DNA from: Lachnoclostridium sp. Marseille-P6806
Lineage (GTDB): Bacteria > Bacillota > Clostridia > Lachnospirales > Lachnospiraceae
Length of the DNA stretch: 64,000 bases
Assembly (NCBI RefSeq): GCF_900625025.1
Contig: NZ_LR130574.1
Location: 62,001 to 126,000 of the forward strand
Direction: 5' to 3'
The notes under the pieces were generated by a model. It was not told where the DNA came from. It worked only from the letters and a program-made list of their open reading frames with translations, and did no database searches. Position numbers and translations under genes: made by a program. This document shows positions 50,189-60,107 of the stretch, in pieces (the first letter of the stretch is position 1; the number at the start of each line of letters is the position of its first letter).

Positions 50189-51228
50189 AAGCAGCGGTCA
50201 AGAAGCGCCCGGAGCTCCTCAAAGCTTTCCACCCGGTTCACCTCCTCCCGGATCCGGGAGGAGCCCGGGAATCCCGCGATATACCACGCGACATGCTTGC
50301 GCATCTCCTGCATGGCGACCGCCGGGGACTTGAAGCGAAGCTGAAGCTCCGCATGCCGGAGTATCATCGCTTTCCGCTCCGCACCGCCGTGCGGCGAATG
50401 CCTCCCGGCGCTCCGCGCCGAATCGTCCCCGCCGCGGAGAAGATATTCCTGTATGTCACCGAAAATCCACGGGTTCCCCTGCGCACCCCGGCCGATCATC
50501 ACCGCGTCGCACCCTGTTTCCTTAAAGAGCCGGAGCGCGGAGGGGCCGTCCGTCACATCGCCGTTGCCGAATACCGGGATGCGAAGCGCCTCCCGGACCT
50601 CCGCGATTTTCGTCCAGTCAGCCCGCCCGGAGTACATCTGCGTCCGGGTTCTGCCATGGACGCCGACCGCCGCGGCGCCCCCCTCCTGCGCGGCCAGCGC
50701 ACATTCCACCACATTGATATGCGCCTCGTCAATGCCGGTTCTCAGCTTGACCGTCACCGGGCGCGAGCCGTGGGCGGCCGCTGCGCGGACCAGCTTCTCA
50801 ATGAGCTCCGGCGATTTCATCAGCGCCGAGCCCTCGCCGTTGTTCACGATTTTCGGCACCGGGCAGCCCATGTTGATATCCAGAAGATCAAAGGACGGCA
50901 GAAATCCGTCCTCTGCCGTCCTCCCCTCCTCCATGCGGTCCAGCGCCTCCGCCATGATCTCCGGTTCATGCCCGAAAAGCTGCAGGGAAACCGGTCTCTC
51001 CTCCGGAAGCGTCCGCATCAGGGAAACGGTGGCGCGGTTGCGGTAACAGACCGCTTTCGCGCTGATCATCTCCATACAGACAAGCCCCGCCCCCTGCTCA
51101 TGACAGAGCAGACGAAAAGGCAGGTCGCTTACCCCTGCCATCGGAGCCAGTATGAGCCGGTTCGTAAGGACGGCGCTGCGTTCTCTGCCTTTTATTTCCA
51201 GTGGTTCCGTATAATATTTATTCATCAT
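50185..51228 (-). CDS. dusB: tRNA-dihydrouridine synthase
   Basis: 347 residues. FMN barrel with LAPMAGVSDLPFRLL, LDINMGCPVPKIV (active Cys in NMGCP), VTVKLRTGID, VGVHGRTRTQMYSG and PVFGNGDV. It reduces uridine in tRNA D loops. A Ser/Arg/Gly insertion (about 263-280) is unusual but keeps the frame. The ATGATG start overlaps the end of the small upstream gene; 51225 is equally possible. Confidence 0.95.
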   Translation of the reverse strand: MMNKYYTEPLEIKGRERSAVLTNRLILAPMAGVSDLPFRLLCHEQGAGLVCMEMISAKAVCYRNRATVSLMRTLPEERPVSLQLFGHEPEIMAEALDRMEEGRTAEDGFLPSFDLLDINMGCPVPKIVNNGEGSALMKSPELIEKLVRAAAAHGSRPVTVKLRTGIDEAHINVVECALAAQEGGAAAVGVHGRTRTQMYSGRADWTKIAEVREALRIPVFGNGDVTDGPSALRLFKETGCDAVMIGRGAQGNPWIFGDIQEYLLRGGDDSARSAGRHSPHGGAERKAMILRHAELQLRFKSPAVAMQEMRKHVAWYIAGFPGSSRIREEVNRVESFEELRALLDRCF

Positions 51229-51622
51229 CGTCCGTGGATTTCCATATCGCCGTGCTCTCCTCATCGAACACGCTGCCCGGATCCTCGTGAAATATCATGA
51301 TGCGGTAAAACATGGAAAGGGACTCGAACAGCTCTTTCTTTTTCCGGCGGAGCTCGCGGATCATCAGCCCGCAGCCGATTTCATCATAGAGAAGATCGCC
51401 CTCGTCCGCCTGCGTCTCCATCTCGACGTCCCCGGCAGGCGTAAACACGATCGTGAAGATTCCGCCGACCTCCTCCGTGAAGAGCACGCAGAGAATATGC
51501 AGCTCGTCTTTCACACTCTCCGGAAGCCTGTCAAAGGCCCGGTTGAAATAATATTTCTTATCATAGGCGCTGGCCGCGCATAGTACGACGCGGATCCTGC
51601 GGTGTTCCAGCTTTTCATCCAT
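51218..51622 (-). CDS. conserved hypothetical protein
   Basis: 134 residues, acidic, no signal or membrane helix. VVLCAASAYDKKYYFNRAFDR is a notable N-terminal segment, and a charged helix LRRKKKELFESLS is near the middle. I do not recognise the family. It overlaps birA by one base and dusB by eleven, so it is co-translated with them; a conserved housekeeping role is likely but not known. Confidence 0.8.
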   Translation of the reverse strand: MDEKLEHRRIRVVLCAASAYDKKYYFNRAFDRLPESVKDELHILCVLFTEEVGGIFTIVFTPAGDVEMETQADEGDLLYDEIGCGLMIRELRRKKKELFESLSMFYRIMIFHEDPGSVFDEESTAIWKSTDDDE

Positions 51623-52707
51623 CAGACATAGCCCTCCACTCCGCGGACGGAAACCTCCCCCGCGGAAATAAGACGCAGCTCCGGCGCGCCGCCCTCTCCC
51701 CCGGGGCCTCTCACGGCGTCCGGGAGCACGCGCAGCTCTCCGCGGTCCGTGATGCCGACCGCCGTGCCGTTAAACGGTTCTTTCGGATCCATGACGCGCA
51801 CGCCGCGGTTCATATTCACAAGCAGCGCCTCATACCGCGCGCGAAGAGGGCGGAGCGACCCCGCCTCCTCAAAAAGACGGTAAAGCTCTTCAAAGCGGCG
51901 CCAAATCCTTGCCGTAAGAGCCGCCCGGTCAAGGCGTCTCCCGCCCTCGGCAAGCCGCATGGAGGTCGCCGTATCCCGGAGCTCCTCCGGAAATTCTGTC
52001 ATATTGACATTGATCCCGATACCGATCGTGACATCGCGGATCTCTCTCTCCTCAAGGCGAAGCTCCGTAAGAATGCCGCACATCTTCCGCCACGCCGGCA
52101 CCGAACGGCTCCTCACGACCACATCGTTCGGCCACTTGATCCGATACTGCGGCACGTCCTTCGTGTCCTCCTCTGCAGCCAGAGCAGACGCGGCGGCAGA
52201 TTCATTCGCCGCCTCGCAGGCCGCCAGAGCCATGACAATCGTGACCATCGGCACAATGTCCGTGGGGAGCTTCGGCCGAAGCAGAAGACTCATATAGATA
52301 TTTCCCTCGTCCGGCGAAATCCACGCCCGCCCGCGGCGGCCCTTGCCTTTGGTCTGCCGCGCCGAGACGACGAGCGTCCCCTCCGGACTGCCCTCGTCGG
52401 CCAGAGCGGCAATATCGTCGTTGGTCGACCTCGTTGCCGCGCGGAAGATAACCGGATGTCCTACCCACGCCAAAAAGGCGAGCCGGCTCTCCAGCTCCGC
52501 CTGATTCAGGATATCGGCATCCTGCGTATCAAGAAGACGGTACCCCCGGTTCGGAACCGAGGCAATCGGATAACCCTCCTCCCGGAGCCTCCCGACCGCT
52601 TTCCACACCGCGGTGCGGGAAATGCCGAGCTCCCGGCTGAGCTGCTGCCCGGAGAGAAAGTCCCCCTCCTCTTTGAGTCTGCGAAGTATTTCTTTTTTCA
52701 AAATCAA
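51622..52707 (-). CDS. birA: bifunctional biotin ligase / biotin operon repressor
   Basis: 361 residues. N-terminal helix-turn-helix (LSRELGISRTAVWKAVGRLR, 23-42), central ligase with KGKGRRGRAW (biotinyl-AMP loop) and IKWPNDVVV, and an SH3-like C-terminal domain. It biotinylates carboxylases and, with the DNA-binding domain, can repress biotin genes. The start codon appears to be TTG at 52707; no ATG fits. An Ala/Glu insertion (about 175-190) precedes the IKWPNDVVV strand. Confidence 0.95.
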   Translation of the reverse strand: MILKKEILRRLKEEGDFLSGQQLSRELGISRTAVWKAVGRLREEGYPIASVPNRGYRLLDTQDADILNQAELESRLAFLAWVGHPVIFRAATRSTNDDIAALADEGSPEGTLVVSARQTKGKGRRGRAWISPDEGNIYMSLLLRPKLPTDIVPMVTIVMALAACEAANESAAASALAAEEDTKDVPQYRIKWPNDVVVRSRSVPAWRKMCGILTELRLEEREIRDVTIGIGINVNMTEFPEELRDTATSMRLAEGGRRLDRAALTARIWRRFEELYRLFEEAGSLRPLRARYEALLVNMNRGVRVMDPKEPFNGTAVGITDRGELRVLPDAVRGPGGEGGAPELRLISAGEVSVRGVEGYV

Positions 52708-52777
52708 CCGCCGTATTTCAAAATGCTGTGCGCGCCGATCCGGGCGGCATCCGTCCTCCGACGCGGTTTCCGCTGCG

Positions 52778-53824
52778 TCATGACTCCAAAAGCGTCTTCG
52801 GAAGCTCTCCCCGGAACGACTCCGGCACGCCGAGCGTCGCGGCGATCACCGCCTTGATCGTGTGCATGCGGTTCTCCGCCTCCTCGAACACGACCGACTG
52901 CGGCCCCTCGAACACCTCGTCCTCGACCTCCATCTCCGTGACGCCGAACTTCTCACAGATACGGCGGCCGATCCCGGTTTTCTGATCGTGAAATGCCGGC
53001 AGGCAGTGCATGAAAAGAGCCTGCGGCCCCGCGGCCTCCATGAGTCTGCGGGTGATGCGGTACGGCGTCATCGCCTCGATGCGCTCGGCCCAGACCTCAT
53101 CCGGCTCTCCCATCGAAACCCACACATCCGTATAGAGGACATCCGCTCCCGCAGCGCCCGCCTCCGGATCGGAGGTCAGAGAAATGCTTCCGCCCGTCTC
53201 CTCCGCCGCCGCGCGGCAGAGCTGCGTCAGCTCTTTCCCCGGGAAATATTCCTCCGGGCCGCACAGCGTAATGTGCAGCCCCATTTTCGCGCCGGCCGCC
53301 ATCCACGAGTCCGCCATGTTGTAGCGGCAGTCTCCGAAGAACGTCAGCCGCTTCCCGCGGAGCGTCCCGAGGCGCTCCTGCATCGTCAGCAGATCCGCCA
53401 GCATCTGCGTCGGATGAAATTCATTCGTCAGGCCGTTCCAGACCGGAACCGACGCATAGCGTGCAAGCTCCTCGACAATCTCCTGCCCGAAGCCCCGGTA
53501 CTCGATCCCCTCGTACATGCCGGACAGCACGCGCGCGGTATCGGCGATGCTCTCCTTTTTCCCGATCTGCGATCCCGTCGGGTCAAGATACGTCGTCCCC
53601 ATCCCGAGGTCATGCGCCGCCACCTCAAAGGCGCAGCGGGTGCGGGTGCTGGTCTTCTCAAAGATGAGCGCCGCATTTTTCCCGCGGAACCACTCGGTGA
53701 GGACCCCCGCGCGCTTCGCCGCTTTCAGCCTTGCGGCCAGCAGGAGAAGAGCGGAAATCTCCTCCGGCGTGAAATCCAGCAGCTTCAGAAAATCCCGGCC
53801 TTTCAGCCCCTCCAGAACGGACAT
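52778..53824 (-). CDS. argF: ornithine carbamoyltransferase
   Basis: 348 residues with the carbamoyl-phosphate loop [13 protein letters not shown] (about 55-67), FHPTQMLAD and [10 protein letters not shown] near the end. It makes citrulline from ornithine and carbamoyl phosphate in arginine synthesis, or runs in reverse in the arginine deiminase pathway. It is upstream of birA by 70 bases, probably read with it. Confidence 0.97.
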   Translation of the reverse strand: MSVLEGLKGRDFLKLLDFTPEEISALLLLAARLKAAKRAGVLTEWFRGKNAALIFEKTSTRTRCAFEVAAHDLGMGTTYLDPTGSQIGKKESIADTARVLSGMYEGIEYRGFGQEIVEELARYASVPVWNGLTNEFHPTQMLADLLTMQERLGTLRGKRLTFFGDCRYNMADSWMAAGAKMGLHITLCGPEEYFPGKELTQLCRAAAEETGGSISLTSDPEAGAAGADVLYTDVWVSMGEPDEVWAERIEAMTPYRITRRLMEAAGPQALFMHCLPAFHDQKTGIGRRICEKFGVTEMEVEDEVFEGPQSVVFEEAENRMHTIKAVIAATLGVPESFRGELPKTLLES

Positions 53825-53942
53825 GGCTCCTCCTCCCGCGCGGCAGTCAGGACAGCAGCCCTGCGCAGACGTCCCGCCGCATCGTTAATGGAGATATGTT
53901 AGCACAAACCATGGAGCAACGCAAAAGGCGGGTGAACGCGAC

Positions 53943-53978
53943 ACAGGCAGGGATGCTCTGTTTGTCACCCCTGCCTGT
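53943..53978 (-). terminator. stem-loop after the sialidase-like gene
   Basis: ACAGGCAGGG (53943-53952) pairs exactly with CCCTGCCTGT (53969-53978). A 10-bp stem placed just after the sialidase-like stop (53991) in its reading direction suits a terminator, though no long T-run follows. Confidence 0.5.
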
Positions 53979-53990
53979 ATTCTGCGGCGT

Positions 53991-55169
53991 TTAATAAATT
54001 CCCGGCATCAGAGGATCATCCTCTGCCCCGCGGCAGAGATTTTCCCCGCGAATCCATTTTTCATCCACGGCAACAAACTTAATGTTGCTGCGGTTGTTCC
54101 AGCTGTATACCGTAAGAATCGTCCCATCTGCAGCCTGCACCATGGCAGGATATTCATAGCGGCGGTTATTGATGTCGTTGTATGGTCCGAAAAAGCCCTC
54201 GCCGGGCTCTATGATTCTTCGATACGGCCACGTAACGCCCCCGTCATCGGAAATCGCCGCGGCCACCGGGCAGCGCTGCTTCGGCCAGACCGTCCTTGTC
54301 ATGTCGTCATTAAATTTCACATGGTTATAAATCACCGCTATCGCGCCGCTTTGAAGCGCAGTGCAGGAGATGCTGGAATTATTGTTGGGAAGCTCTGTCC
54401 TGACCGGTGCCGTCCACGTCTCCCCGCCGTCCTCCGATACCGAGCGCCAGATGTTGTCGGCAAAGCGGCTGCGGAAGAAACAAATCAGACGGCCGTTATC
54501 CGTCTCAACGATATTTGCGTGGACGCGTCCCGCACTGTCCGGCAGATCAACTCTCCTCCAGCTTCTTCCCTCATCATCCGAGATGCGAAATACCGTGATA
54601 TCGCTTCCGTTTCTTGTGTGATCGTCAAAGCACATCCAGTTCCCGAATATCCATCTTCCGTTCGACAGCACCTGAATTTTCTGTCTGCAGAAAGAGCCGG
54701 GCTCGCCGAACATGGTTGATGTCTCTCCCCATGTATATCCGTTATCATGCGAAATCCGTCTCCGAATTTCCGCTGTGTACTGAAGATTGAATTCGACCTT
54801 GATTTCCGGCGTTCTGGATATCTGCGCCGTATATATCACCCAGATATCTCCATTCGGAGCCATAAACAGGGAGGGATTCTGTTCCGAACGGGTCGGATCA
54901 TCTGAAATGATCTGCGGCTCCGTCCACTGATCGGCCCCCTTGTTCAGCCTTGAAAGCGCAATGCTGATATCTGCATTTCCCTCGTCGCTTCCCGCAAACC
55001 AGCAGCAGAGAATGTCCCCATTGGGAAGCTCCAGAAGATCAGAAGCATGACAGCTTGCATAGGGGTTCGGAATCAGCGCTTCCACCGTATCAAGAAGATT
55101 ATTATGATAAAGCTTTCCATCATTCCTCATAAGAGGAATCTCTATAAGTCTGCGATCCGATAACATCAT
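53991..55169 (-). CDS. sialidase-like BNR-repeat protein, cytoplasmic
   Basis: 392 residues of a six-bladed propeller with four Asp boxes (SHDNGYTW, SDDEGRSW, SEDGGETW, SDDGGVTW). Typical sialidases release sialic acid; related members act on other sugars or uronates. There is no signal peptide, so the substrate must be imported, presumably by the ABC transporter encoded just upstream (the permease gene stops 15 bases away). The classical arginine triad cannot be mapped with certainty. Confidence 0.8.
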   Translation of the reverse strand: MMLSDRRLIEIPLMRNDGKLYHNNLLDTVEALIPNPYASCHASDLLELPNGDILCCWFAGSDEGNADISIALSRLNKGADQWTEPQIISDDPTRSEQNPSLFMAPNGDIWVIYTAQISRTPEIKVEFNLQYTAEIRRRISHDNGYTWGETSTMFGEPGSFCRQKIQVLSNGRWIFGNWMCFDDHTRNGSDITVFRISDDEGRSWRRVDLPDSAGRVHANIVETDNGRLICFFRSRFADNIWRSVSEDGGETWTAPVRTELPNNNSSISCTALQSGAIAVIYNHVKFNDDMTRTVWPKQRCPVAAAISDDGGVTWPYRRIIEPGEGFFGPYNDINNRRYEYPAMVQAADGTILTVYSWNNRSNIKFVAVDEKWIRGENLCRGAEDDPLMPGIY

Positions 55170-55184
55170 TCGCCTTTCCCCATG

Positions 55185-56096
55185 TCAGCCCTTGACCGAG
55201 CCGATCAGAATGCCTTTCTTAAAGTATTTCTGCACAAACGGATACACCAGAACAATCGGAACCATCGCGACAAATGTGGCCGCGGCTTTCAGATTCTGCT
55301 GATTCAATGTAATTCCGCCAATTACAATATTTTTGAAGGTTGTGGATGATCCCTGATCCGTGATGACGACCGACTTCAAAACCTGCTGGATCGTCTTGAA
55401 CGAATCAGATTTCAGATAAATGAGCGGGAGCGTGTACTGATTCCAGATCATAACCGCATAAAAGATTCCAAGCGTCGCGAATATCGTTGTCGAAAGAGGC
55501 ATATAGACTTTCCAAAGAATCTGAAAATCATTTGCACCGTCGACCTCCGCAGCCTCCTCAAGCTCCTTGGGGATCCCCTGCAGAAAGGCCCGGCAGATAA
55601 TCAGATACTGCGTACTGATCGCTCCCGGAATGATCATGACCAGCGGATTATCGACAAAGCCCATTTTGCTGTAAATAATATACTGCGGAATGAGGCCGGC
55701 ATCGAATACCCATGTGATAATGAACAGCTTGGAGAGGATATGGCGGGTTTTTATTCTCGGGTTATTTAATACATACGCCGTCAGGTATGTACAGAAAAGC
55801 CCTGCAGCCGTTCCAATAATCGTATACAGAAAGGAATTCCTCAGGCCCGTAAAGACGTGAAAATTTGTGTTGGATAAAATATAACGAAAGGATTCCAGAT
55901 TAAAGCCCATCGGCCAGAATGTCACTTTCCCTCTGGACAAATACACGCCGTCGCTCGATCCCACAAAAAAGATATACAGGAACGGATAGATGCAGATCAG
56001 CGCGAGCAGTATGAGCAGCGTGCCGTTTACCGCATCAAATACAGAAATCTTTTTCCTGTATGCAATATGTTTTTTTACACTCTCTTTCGCCATCAT
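55185..56096 (-). CDS. ABC sugar transporter permease (LplC/YtcP-like)
   Basis: 303 residues, six membrane helices. The cytoplasmic EAA loop EAAEVDGANDFQILWKVYMP (about 187-206) docks to the ATPase. The end KYFKKGILIGSVKG is typical of this LplC group. No ATPase gene is present in the window; such importers usually share a global MsmX-type ATPase. Eight bases separate it from the other permease gene. Confidence 0.94.
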   Translation of the reverse strand: MMAKESVKKHIAYRKKISVFDAVNGTLLILLALICIYPFLYIFFVGSSDGVYLSRGKVTFWPMGFNLESFRYILSNTNFHVFTGLRNSFLYTIIGTAAGLFCTYLTAYVLNNPRIKTRHILSKLFIITWVFDAGLIPQYIIYSKMGFVDNPLVMIIPGAISTQYLIICRAFLQGIPKELEEAAEVDGANDFQILWKVYMPLSTTIFATLGIFYAVMIWNQYTLPLIYLKSDSFKTIQQVLKSVVITDQGSSTTFKNIVIGGITLNQQNLKAAATFVAMVPIVLVYPFVQKYFKKGILIGSVKG

Positions 56097-56104
56097 TCCG
56101 TCCT

Positions 56105-57067
56105 CTAGAACATCCTCGTCTCTGCGTACCTGTCAGCAAGCTTGTTGACAAGTATAACTAGGATATAGGCAATTACAGATTTCAGTATATTTGCAGCAGC
56201 GCCGTAGCTGTAATCCGGAAATCCCTTGGATTCAAAGCCGATGCGGTAGACATAAGTCTGAATAACATCAGCGGTATCATAGGTGCTCTGGTTATACATA
56301 AGGAGAATGCGGTCCAGATTTACGGTAAAGATATTACCAACGCTGATGATCAGCATGGTAATCACCGTCGTGGAAATACAGGGAAGCGTGATCCGGAACA
56401 TCTTGCTCCAGCGGCCGGCCCCGTCGACCTCCGCAGCCTCATACAGCTCCGGACTGATGCTCGTCATAGCCGCAATATAGATGATGGCCGAATATCCAAA
56501 AGTCTGCCAGACCTCCAGCAAAACATACAGAAACCGGAACCATGACGCCTTTGCCATAAAATTAATCGGCTGCCCCCCAAACGTCCGGATGATATTATTG
56601 ACGATTCCGGTATTCGGGTTCATGATCATCGCCAAAATAGACACCATAACCGCCGACGAGATAAAATATGGCAGAAAGCTCAGGGACTGGACAAATCCGC
56701 GGACCTTGGCGTTTCTGATTTCATTCAGAAAAAGGGCAAAGATCACCGGGACAGGAAATGAAATTCCAATCGAAAGCACGGCGAGGATGACTGTATTGTT
56801 TACCACTTTCGGGATATACGGATCCTTGAAAATCTTAATAAAATTAACAAGCCCGACAAATTTGCTTCCAAAGATTCCCTGATAAGCGGAGAATTTTTGA
56901 AACGCAATCACCATCGCCGCAACCGGTCCGATCTTAAAAAAAATCAGAATAAATAATCCGGGAAGCAGCATAAGATAAAGGCGCCAATTACGTTTGATAT
57001 CCCTGAAAATGCGTTTTCCCGTACTCTCCCTTTGTAATCTGGCTATTGTCCGTCTGTTCTCAGCCAT
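56105..57067 (-). CDS. ABC sugar transporter permease (LplB/YteP-like)
   Basis: 320 residues, six helices, and the EAA loop EAAEVDGAGRWSKMFRITLP (about 211-230). It starts with a charged N-terminal tail and matches the LplB group used for oligosaccharides and uronides. GGAGGGG precedes the ATG. Operates with the preceding permease and the lipoprotein encoded upstream. Confidence 0.94.
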   Translation of the reverse strand: MAENRRTIARLQRESTGKRIFRDIKRNWRLYLMLLPGLFILIFFKIGPVAAMVIAFQKFSAYQGIFGSKFVGLVNFIKIFKDPYIPKVVNNTVILAVLSIGISFPVPVIFALFLNEIRNAKVRGFVQSLSFLPYFISSAVMVSILAMIMNPNTGIVNNIIRTFGGQPINFMAKASWFRFLYVLLEVWQTFGYSAIIYIAAMTSISPELYEAAEVDGAGRWSKMFRITLPCISTTVITMLIISVGNIFTVNLDRILLMYNQSTYDTADVIQTYVYRIGFESKGFPDYSYGAAANILKSVIAYILVILVNKLADRYAETRMF

Positions 57068-57086
57068 TTGCCCCTCCGGATTAAAG

Positions 57087-57124
57087 CAGTACCGATGGCT
57101 TTGATGGCTCCGCCATCGGTACTG
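57087..57124 (-). promoter_or_regulatory. 13-bp stem-loop between binding-protein and permease genes
   Basis: CAGTACCGATGGC (57087-57099) and GCCATCGGTACTG (57112-57124) are exact complements with a 12-base loop. In the gene direction it is followed by CTTTAATCC rather than a clean T-run. Such hairpins after binding-protein genes protect the upstream mRNA and reduce permease expression. Confidence 0.65.
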
Positions 57125-57153
57125 TATATGTCTCCTCTGTCCGCTTCACGAAA

Positions 57154-58815
57154 TCACTGAACAGACGCCTGTGTTTCGTTGTAGGCCGCCGCCTCGATCT
57201 CCTCGATCCGGGAAAGTCCAAGGCCGTCCATCTCATCCACAAAAGCCTGATAGTTCGCTTCCGTCAGTTCTCTGTCTCCCGTAATAAATGCCGTCAGGCC
57301 GGCCACCTGCGCATCATAGACCGTTGCCACAAGACTGACCATCTCCGAAAGCTCTTCCGTCGTATAATTGATTGTTGCTACCGGCTGAATATTTTCATCC
57401 TTAAGGAGCCTGCTCATCGCTTCCGACACCAGCTCGTCATTCCATTTGAAGAATGCGGAATTGTCAACCGGCTTGCAAACCGTAAAGCGATCCGAGAGGA
57501 AAGACCATTTCTTCTCTCCGTCAGGCTTGGACTCTTCCTGATGATACAGCCCGTCTGGGAACTGCGGTTCGCCCTGATCATCATATTCAAAGCTCTCGCC
57601 CTCCACGCCGTAGCTGGCAAGAAGCTTTCCCTCCTCGGTGTAGAAATAATTGATAAAGCCAAGAATTGTTGCAATGGTATCTTCGCTGCAGTCAGAGCTG
57701 ATTGCCGTCGCATTGCCGTCCTGCCATGTGGGACAGGTCGTGACAGGCATCACCTTACCGTTCTCATCCTGCAGGAAGTCAAGAACCGCCATCTGATATC
57801 CGGCATCCGCATCGGTTCCGCCGTTGTCCATGAACCACTGAGGTCTCGCATAATAATCATAGAAAACGGAACCGTCGCCGCCCAGCATCGCCTGTTCCCA
57901 GTCGCCCTCGGAAAAAGTTCCCGCAATCCACTGAGGATTGATCAGTCCCTCGTCATACCATTTCTTCATCGTCTCAACCATGGTATAGGCATTTTCCGAT
58001 TTGATATCAAAATTCCCGTCTTTCTCATGCGTGTAATAAACGCCGTGCGCTCCGTCCGCATCCACATAGGAGGATGCCCCGAACCATGCCGCAAAGCGAA
58101 GTGCCGAATCGCGTCCGGTCAGAGGATAATAGCTCGGATTATCTTTCCCATAGTAATCTTTCAGCGTTTCAAGTGTCGCAGTAAAATCGTCAATCGTCTT
58201 GATTTGAGACGCGTCCACTCCTGCCTTTTCAAACTGATCGGCGCGATAGCCGATGACATCGACCAGCTCCGGAGTTTCCTTTACCAGTCCGTAGATGCCG
58301 CCGTCCCCGGCTGTGATATAAGCTTTGTAATCAGGATTCTCGTCAATATACTTTTGATAATCCGGCGCATATTTTGCAATATAAGGCGTCAGATCGACAA
58401 ACGCCCCCTGTTCGCCGTAGACCTTGGCCTGGGAAAGCTCGCACATGCTGGCATCTTCCAGCGTATGGCTTGTAACCCTCTGATCGATTTCCGCATATAC
58501 ATCGTCGAACTCATCCGGTCCTTCAATATAATTGACGCTGACCCCCAGACGCTTCTCCGCTTCGTCATACCACTTCTGATCCTTGATCCACGTGACATAG
58601 GTGCTGCGCATGAACATGTTATACGTCTTTGATCCCTGAACCGTATAGCCGGAATCAGAAGCAGCTCCCGACTCTGCCTGCCCGTCTGCCGGCGCCGCTT
58701 CGGTTTCTGCTTCCGCACCCGAAGCTGCCGCCCCGGGCGCCGAGCCGCACCCCGCCGTCAGGACACCGAGCATTGCTGCCGTAAGTATCAGACTGATACT
58801 TTTCCTGTATTTCAT
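57154..58815 (-). CDS. extracellular solute-binding lipoprotein of an ABC importer
   Basis: 553 residues, large for the class and like LplA/YtcQ binding proteins for oligosaccharides. Signal sequence KSISLILTAAMLGVLTAGCG with lipobox LTAGC (Cys about 23) puts it on the outer face of the membrane. It is followed by an Ala/Glu/Asp-rich linker (24-55) and a two-lobe SBP domain. GGGAGG precedes the ATG. It is the first gene of binding protein, permease, permease, sialidase-like. A TTGAAAC operator region lies upstream. Confidence 0.94.
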   Translation of the reverse strand: MKYRKSISLILTAAMLGVLTAGCGSAPGAAASGAEAETEAAPADGQAESGAASDSGYTVQGSKTYNMFMRSTYVTWIKDQKWYDEAEKRLGVSVNYIEGPDEFDDVYAEIDQRVTSHTLEDASMCELSQAKVYGEQGAFVDLTPYIAKYAPDYQKYIDENPDYKAYITAGDGGIYGLVKETPELVDVIGYRADQFEKAGVDASQIKTIDDFTATLETLKDYYGKDNPSYYPLTGRDSALRFAAWFGASSYVDADGAHGVYYTHEKDGNFDIKSENAYTMVETMKKWYDEGLINPQWIAGTFSEGDWEQAMLGGDGSVFYDYYARPQWFMDNGGTDADAGYQMAVLDFLQDENGKVMPVTTCPTWQDGNATAISSDCSEDTIATILGFINYFYTEEGKLLASYGVEGESFEYDDQGEPQFPDGLYHQEESKPDGEKKWSFLSDRFTVCKPVDNSAFFKWNDELVSEAMSRLLKDENIQPVATINYTTEELSEMVSLVATVYDAQVAGLTAFITGDRELTEANYQAFVDEMDGLGLSRIEEIEAAAYNETQASVQ

Positions 58816-58907
58816 ACATACCTCCCTTTTCTGCTGATTACAGCACTGTGCATTTGTTCAATTTAATACACACCTTATCCATTGATGCTTTTCATTCTAA
58901 CAGTTTT

Positions 58908-58966
58908 GTTTCAATTTACAATTTTTAAGTCCCTGTTTTTGTGTATTTTTAGTTTCAATTTGAAAC
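58908..58966. promoter_or_regulatory. operator-like GTTTCAA/TTGAAAC sites before the ABC operon
   Basis: GTTTCAATTTGAAAC (58952-58966) is a perfect 7-bp inverted repeat with one central base; a second site GTTTCAATTTACAA lies at 58908-58921. On the minus strand TTGTAA and TAGAAT (16-base spacer, TAGAAT at about 58893-58898) make a promoter overlapping the second site. The same words recur at 63459-63599. Confidence 0.6.
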
Positions 58967-59003
58967 AATCTATTGCTTTTATTTTTTATGCTTATGCTGT
59001 TTT

Positions 59004-60092
59004 TCATTCATGTAACATTTTATTTCTGTTTTCCGCCAGCTTTGCGGCATAATCAACCGCATTGGCAAGACTCCTCTCGTTGCTCGTTCCCGTTCCGGCA
59101 AGCGCATATCCCGTCCCATGATCCACGCTGACCCGAATTACAGGGAGGCCAAGGGTAACATTGATCCCCTCCACAGCTTTCCAGTTTTTCTTTGTTCTGT
59201 CATAGACAAAGCCGACCGTCTTGACGGGAATATGTCCCTGATCGTGATACATGCAGACAACGATGTCATACCAGCCCCCGATCGCCTGCGAAAAAACGCT
59301 GTCCGGAGGCAGCGGCCCGATGGCATTGATCCCCTCTTTCACGGCCGCCTCAATGGCGGGTGTTATTTCCTCAATTTCTTCTCTGCCGAAAAGCCCGCCC
59401 TCGCCGCAGTGCGGATTAAGGCCGGCGACCGCGACACGCGGCTCCGCGATTCCGATGTCTCTGCAGGCGCGATCCGCAATTTCAATCACCTCAAGCACTC
59501 TGTCTTTCCTGACCCGGCTGCATGCCTCGCGAAGAGAAACATGCGTCGACACATGGATAACGCGAAAATCCCCGTGCGCAAGCATCATGGCATATTTTGA
59601 GGTTCCCGTGTATTCCGCATATATTTCCGTATGTCCGGAATAATGGTGCCCCGCCATATTAATCGCCTCTTTACTGATTGCATTGGTAACCGTTCCGTCA
59701 ATCTCGCGATCCATGGCCAGCCGGATGAGCTTTACAACATATTGAAATGCCGCTTCTCCGCCAAGCGCGCAGGGCCCTCTGCCAAACGCCCCGGGCCCCT
59801 CGCCCCCGCAGAGATCAGGAATTTCATCCTCAGGAACGAGTGCAAGATCAATGACATCAATGATGCCCGGCTGAAAAAAAGCTTCCGAAACAGAGCCGAC
59901 AGCATGAATCTTTACCTCCGCTCCGTACACTTTTTTCGCGACCGCCGCCGCATACACGAGACAGCTCCTGTCTCCGACAACAATCGGCCGGCATTTTTCC
60001 CATATCTCCCTGCCCGCAAGCAGCTTAACCGTAATTTCCGGTCCGTTGCCAAAAGGATCTCCCATTGAAATTCCAATAATTGGTTTTTCCAT
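59004..60092 (-). CDS. PdxA-family 4-phospho-acid-sugar dehydrogenase (PdxA2-like)
   Basis: 362 residues. GISMGDPFGNGPEITVK, TNAISKEAINMAGHHYSGHT (metal His pair), STHVSLREAC, AGLNPHCGEGGLFG and YHDQGHIPVKT are family motifs. PdxA itself acts in vitamin B6 synthesis, but copies next to DUF1537 kinases oxidise and decarboxylate 4-phospho-threonate or erythronate to dihydroxyacetone phosphate, which fits this context. A start of GTG at 60095 is possible. It is the last gene of a four-gene operon. Confidence 0.9.
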   Translation of the reverse strand: MEKPIIGISMGDPFGNGPEITVKLLAGREIWEKCRPIVVGDRSCLVYAAAVAKKVYGAEVKIHAVGSVSEAFFQPGIIDVIDLALVPEDEIPDLCGGEGPGAFGRGPCALGGEAAFQYVVKLIRLAMDREIDGTVTNAISKEAINMAGHHYSGHTEIYAEYTGTSKYAMMLAHGDFRVIHVSTHVSLREACSRVRKDRVLEVIEIADRACRDIGIAEPRVAVAGLNPHCGEGGLFGREEIEEITPAIEAAVKEGINAIGPLPPDSVFSQAIGGWYDIVVCMYHDQGHIPVKTVGFVYDRTKKNWKAVEGINVTLGLPVIRVSVDHGTGYALAGTGTSNERSLANAVDYAAKLAENRNKMLHE

Positions 60093-60107
60093 CACTGTCC
60101 CTTTCCG

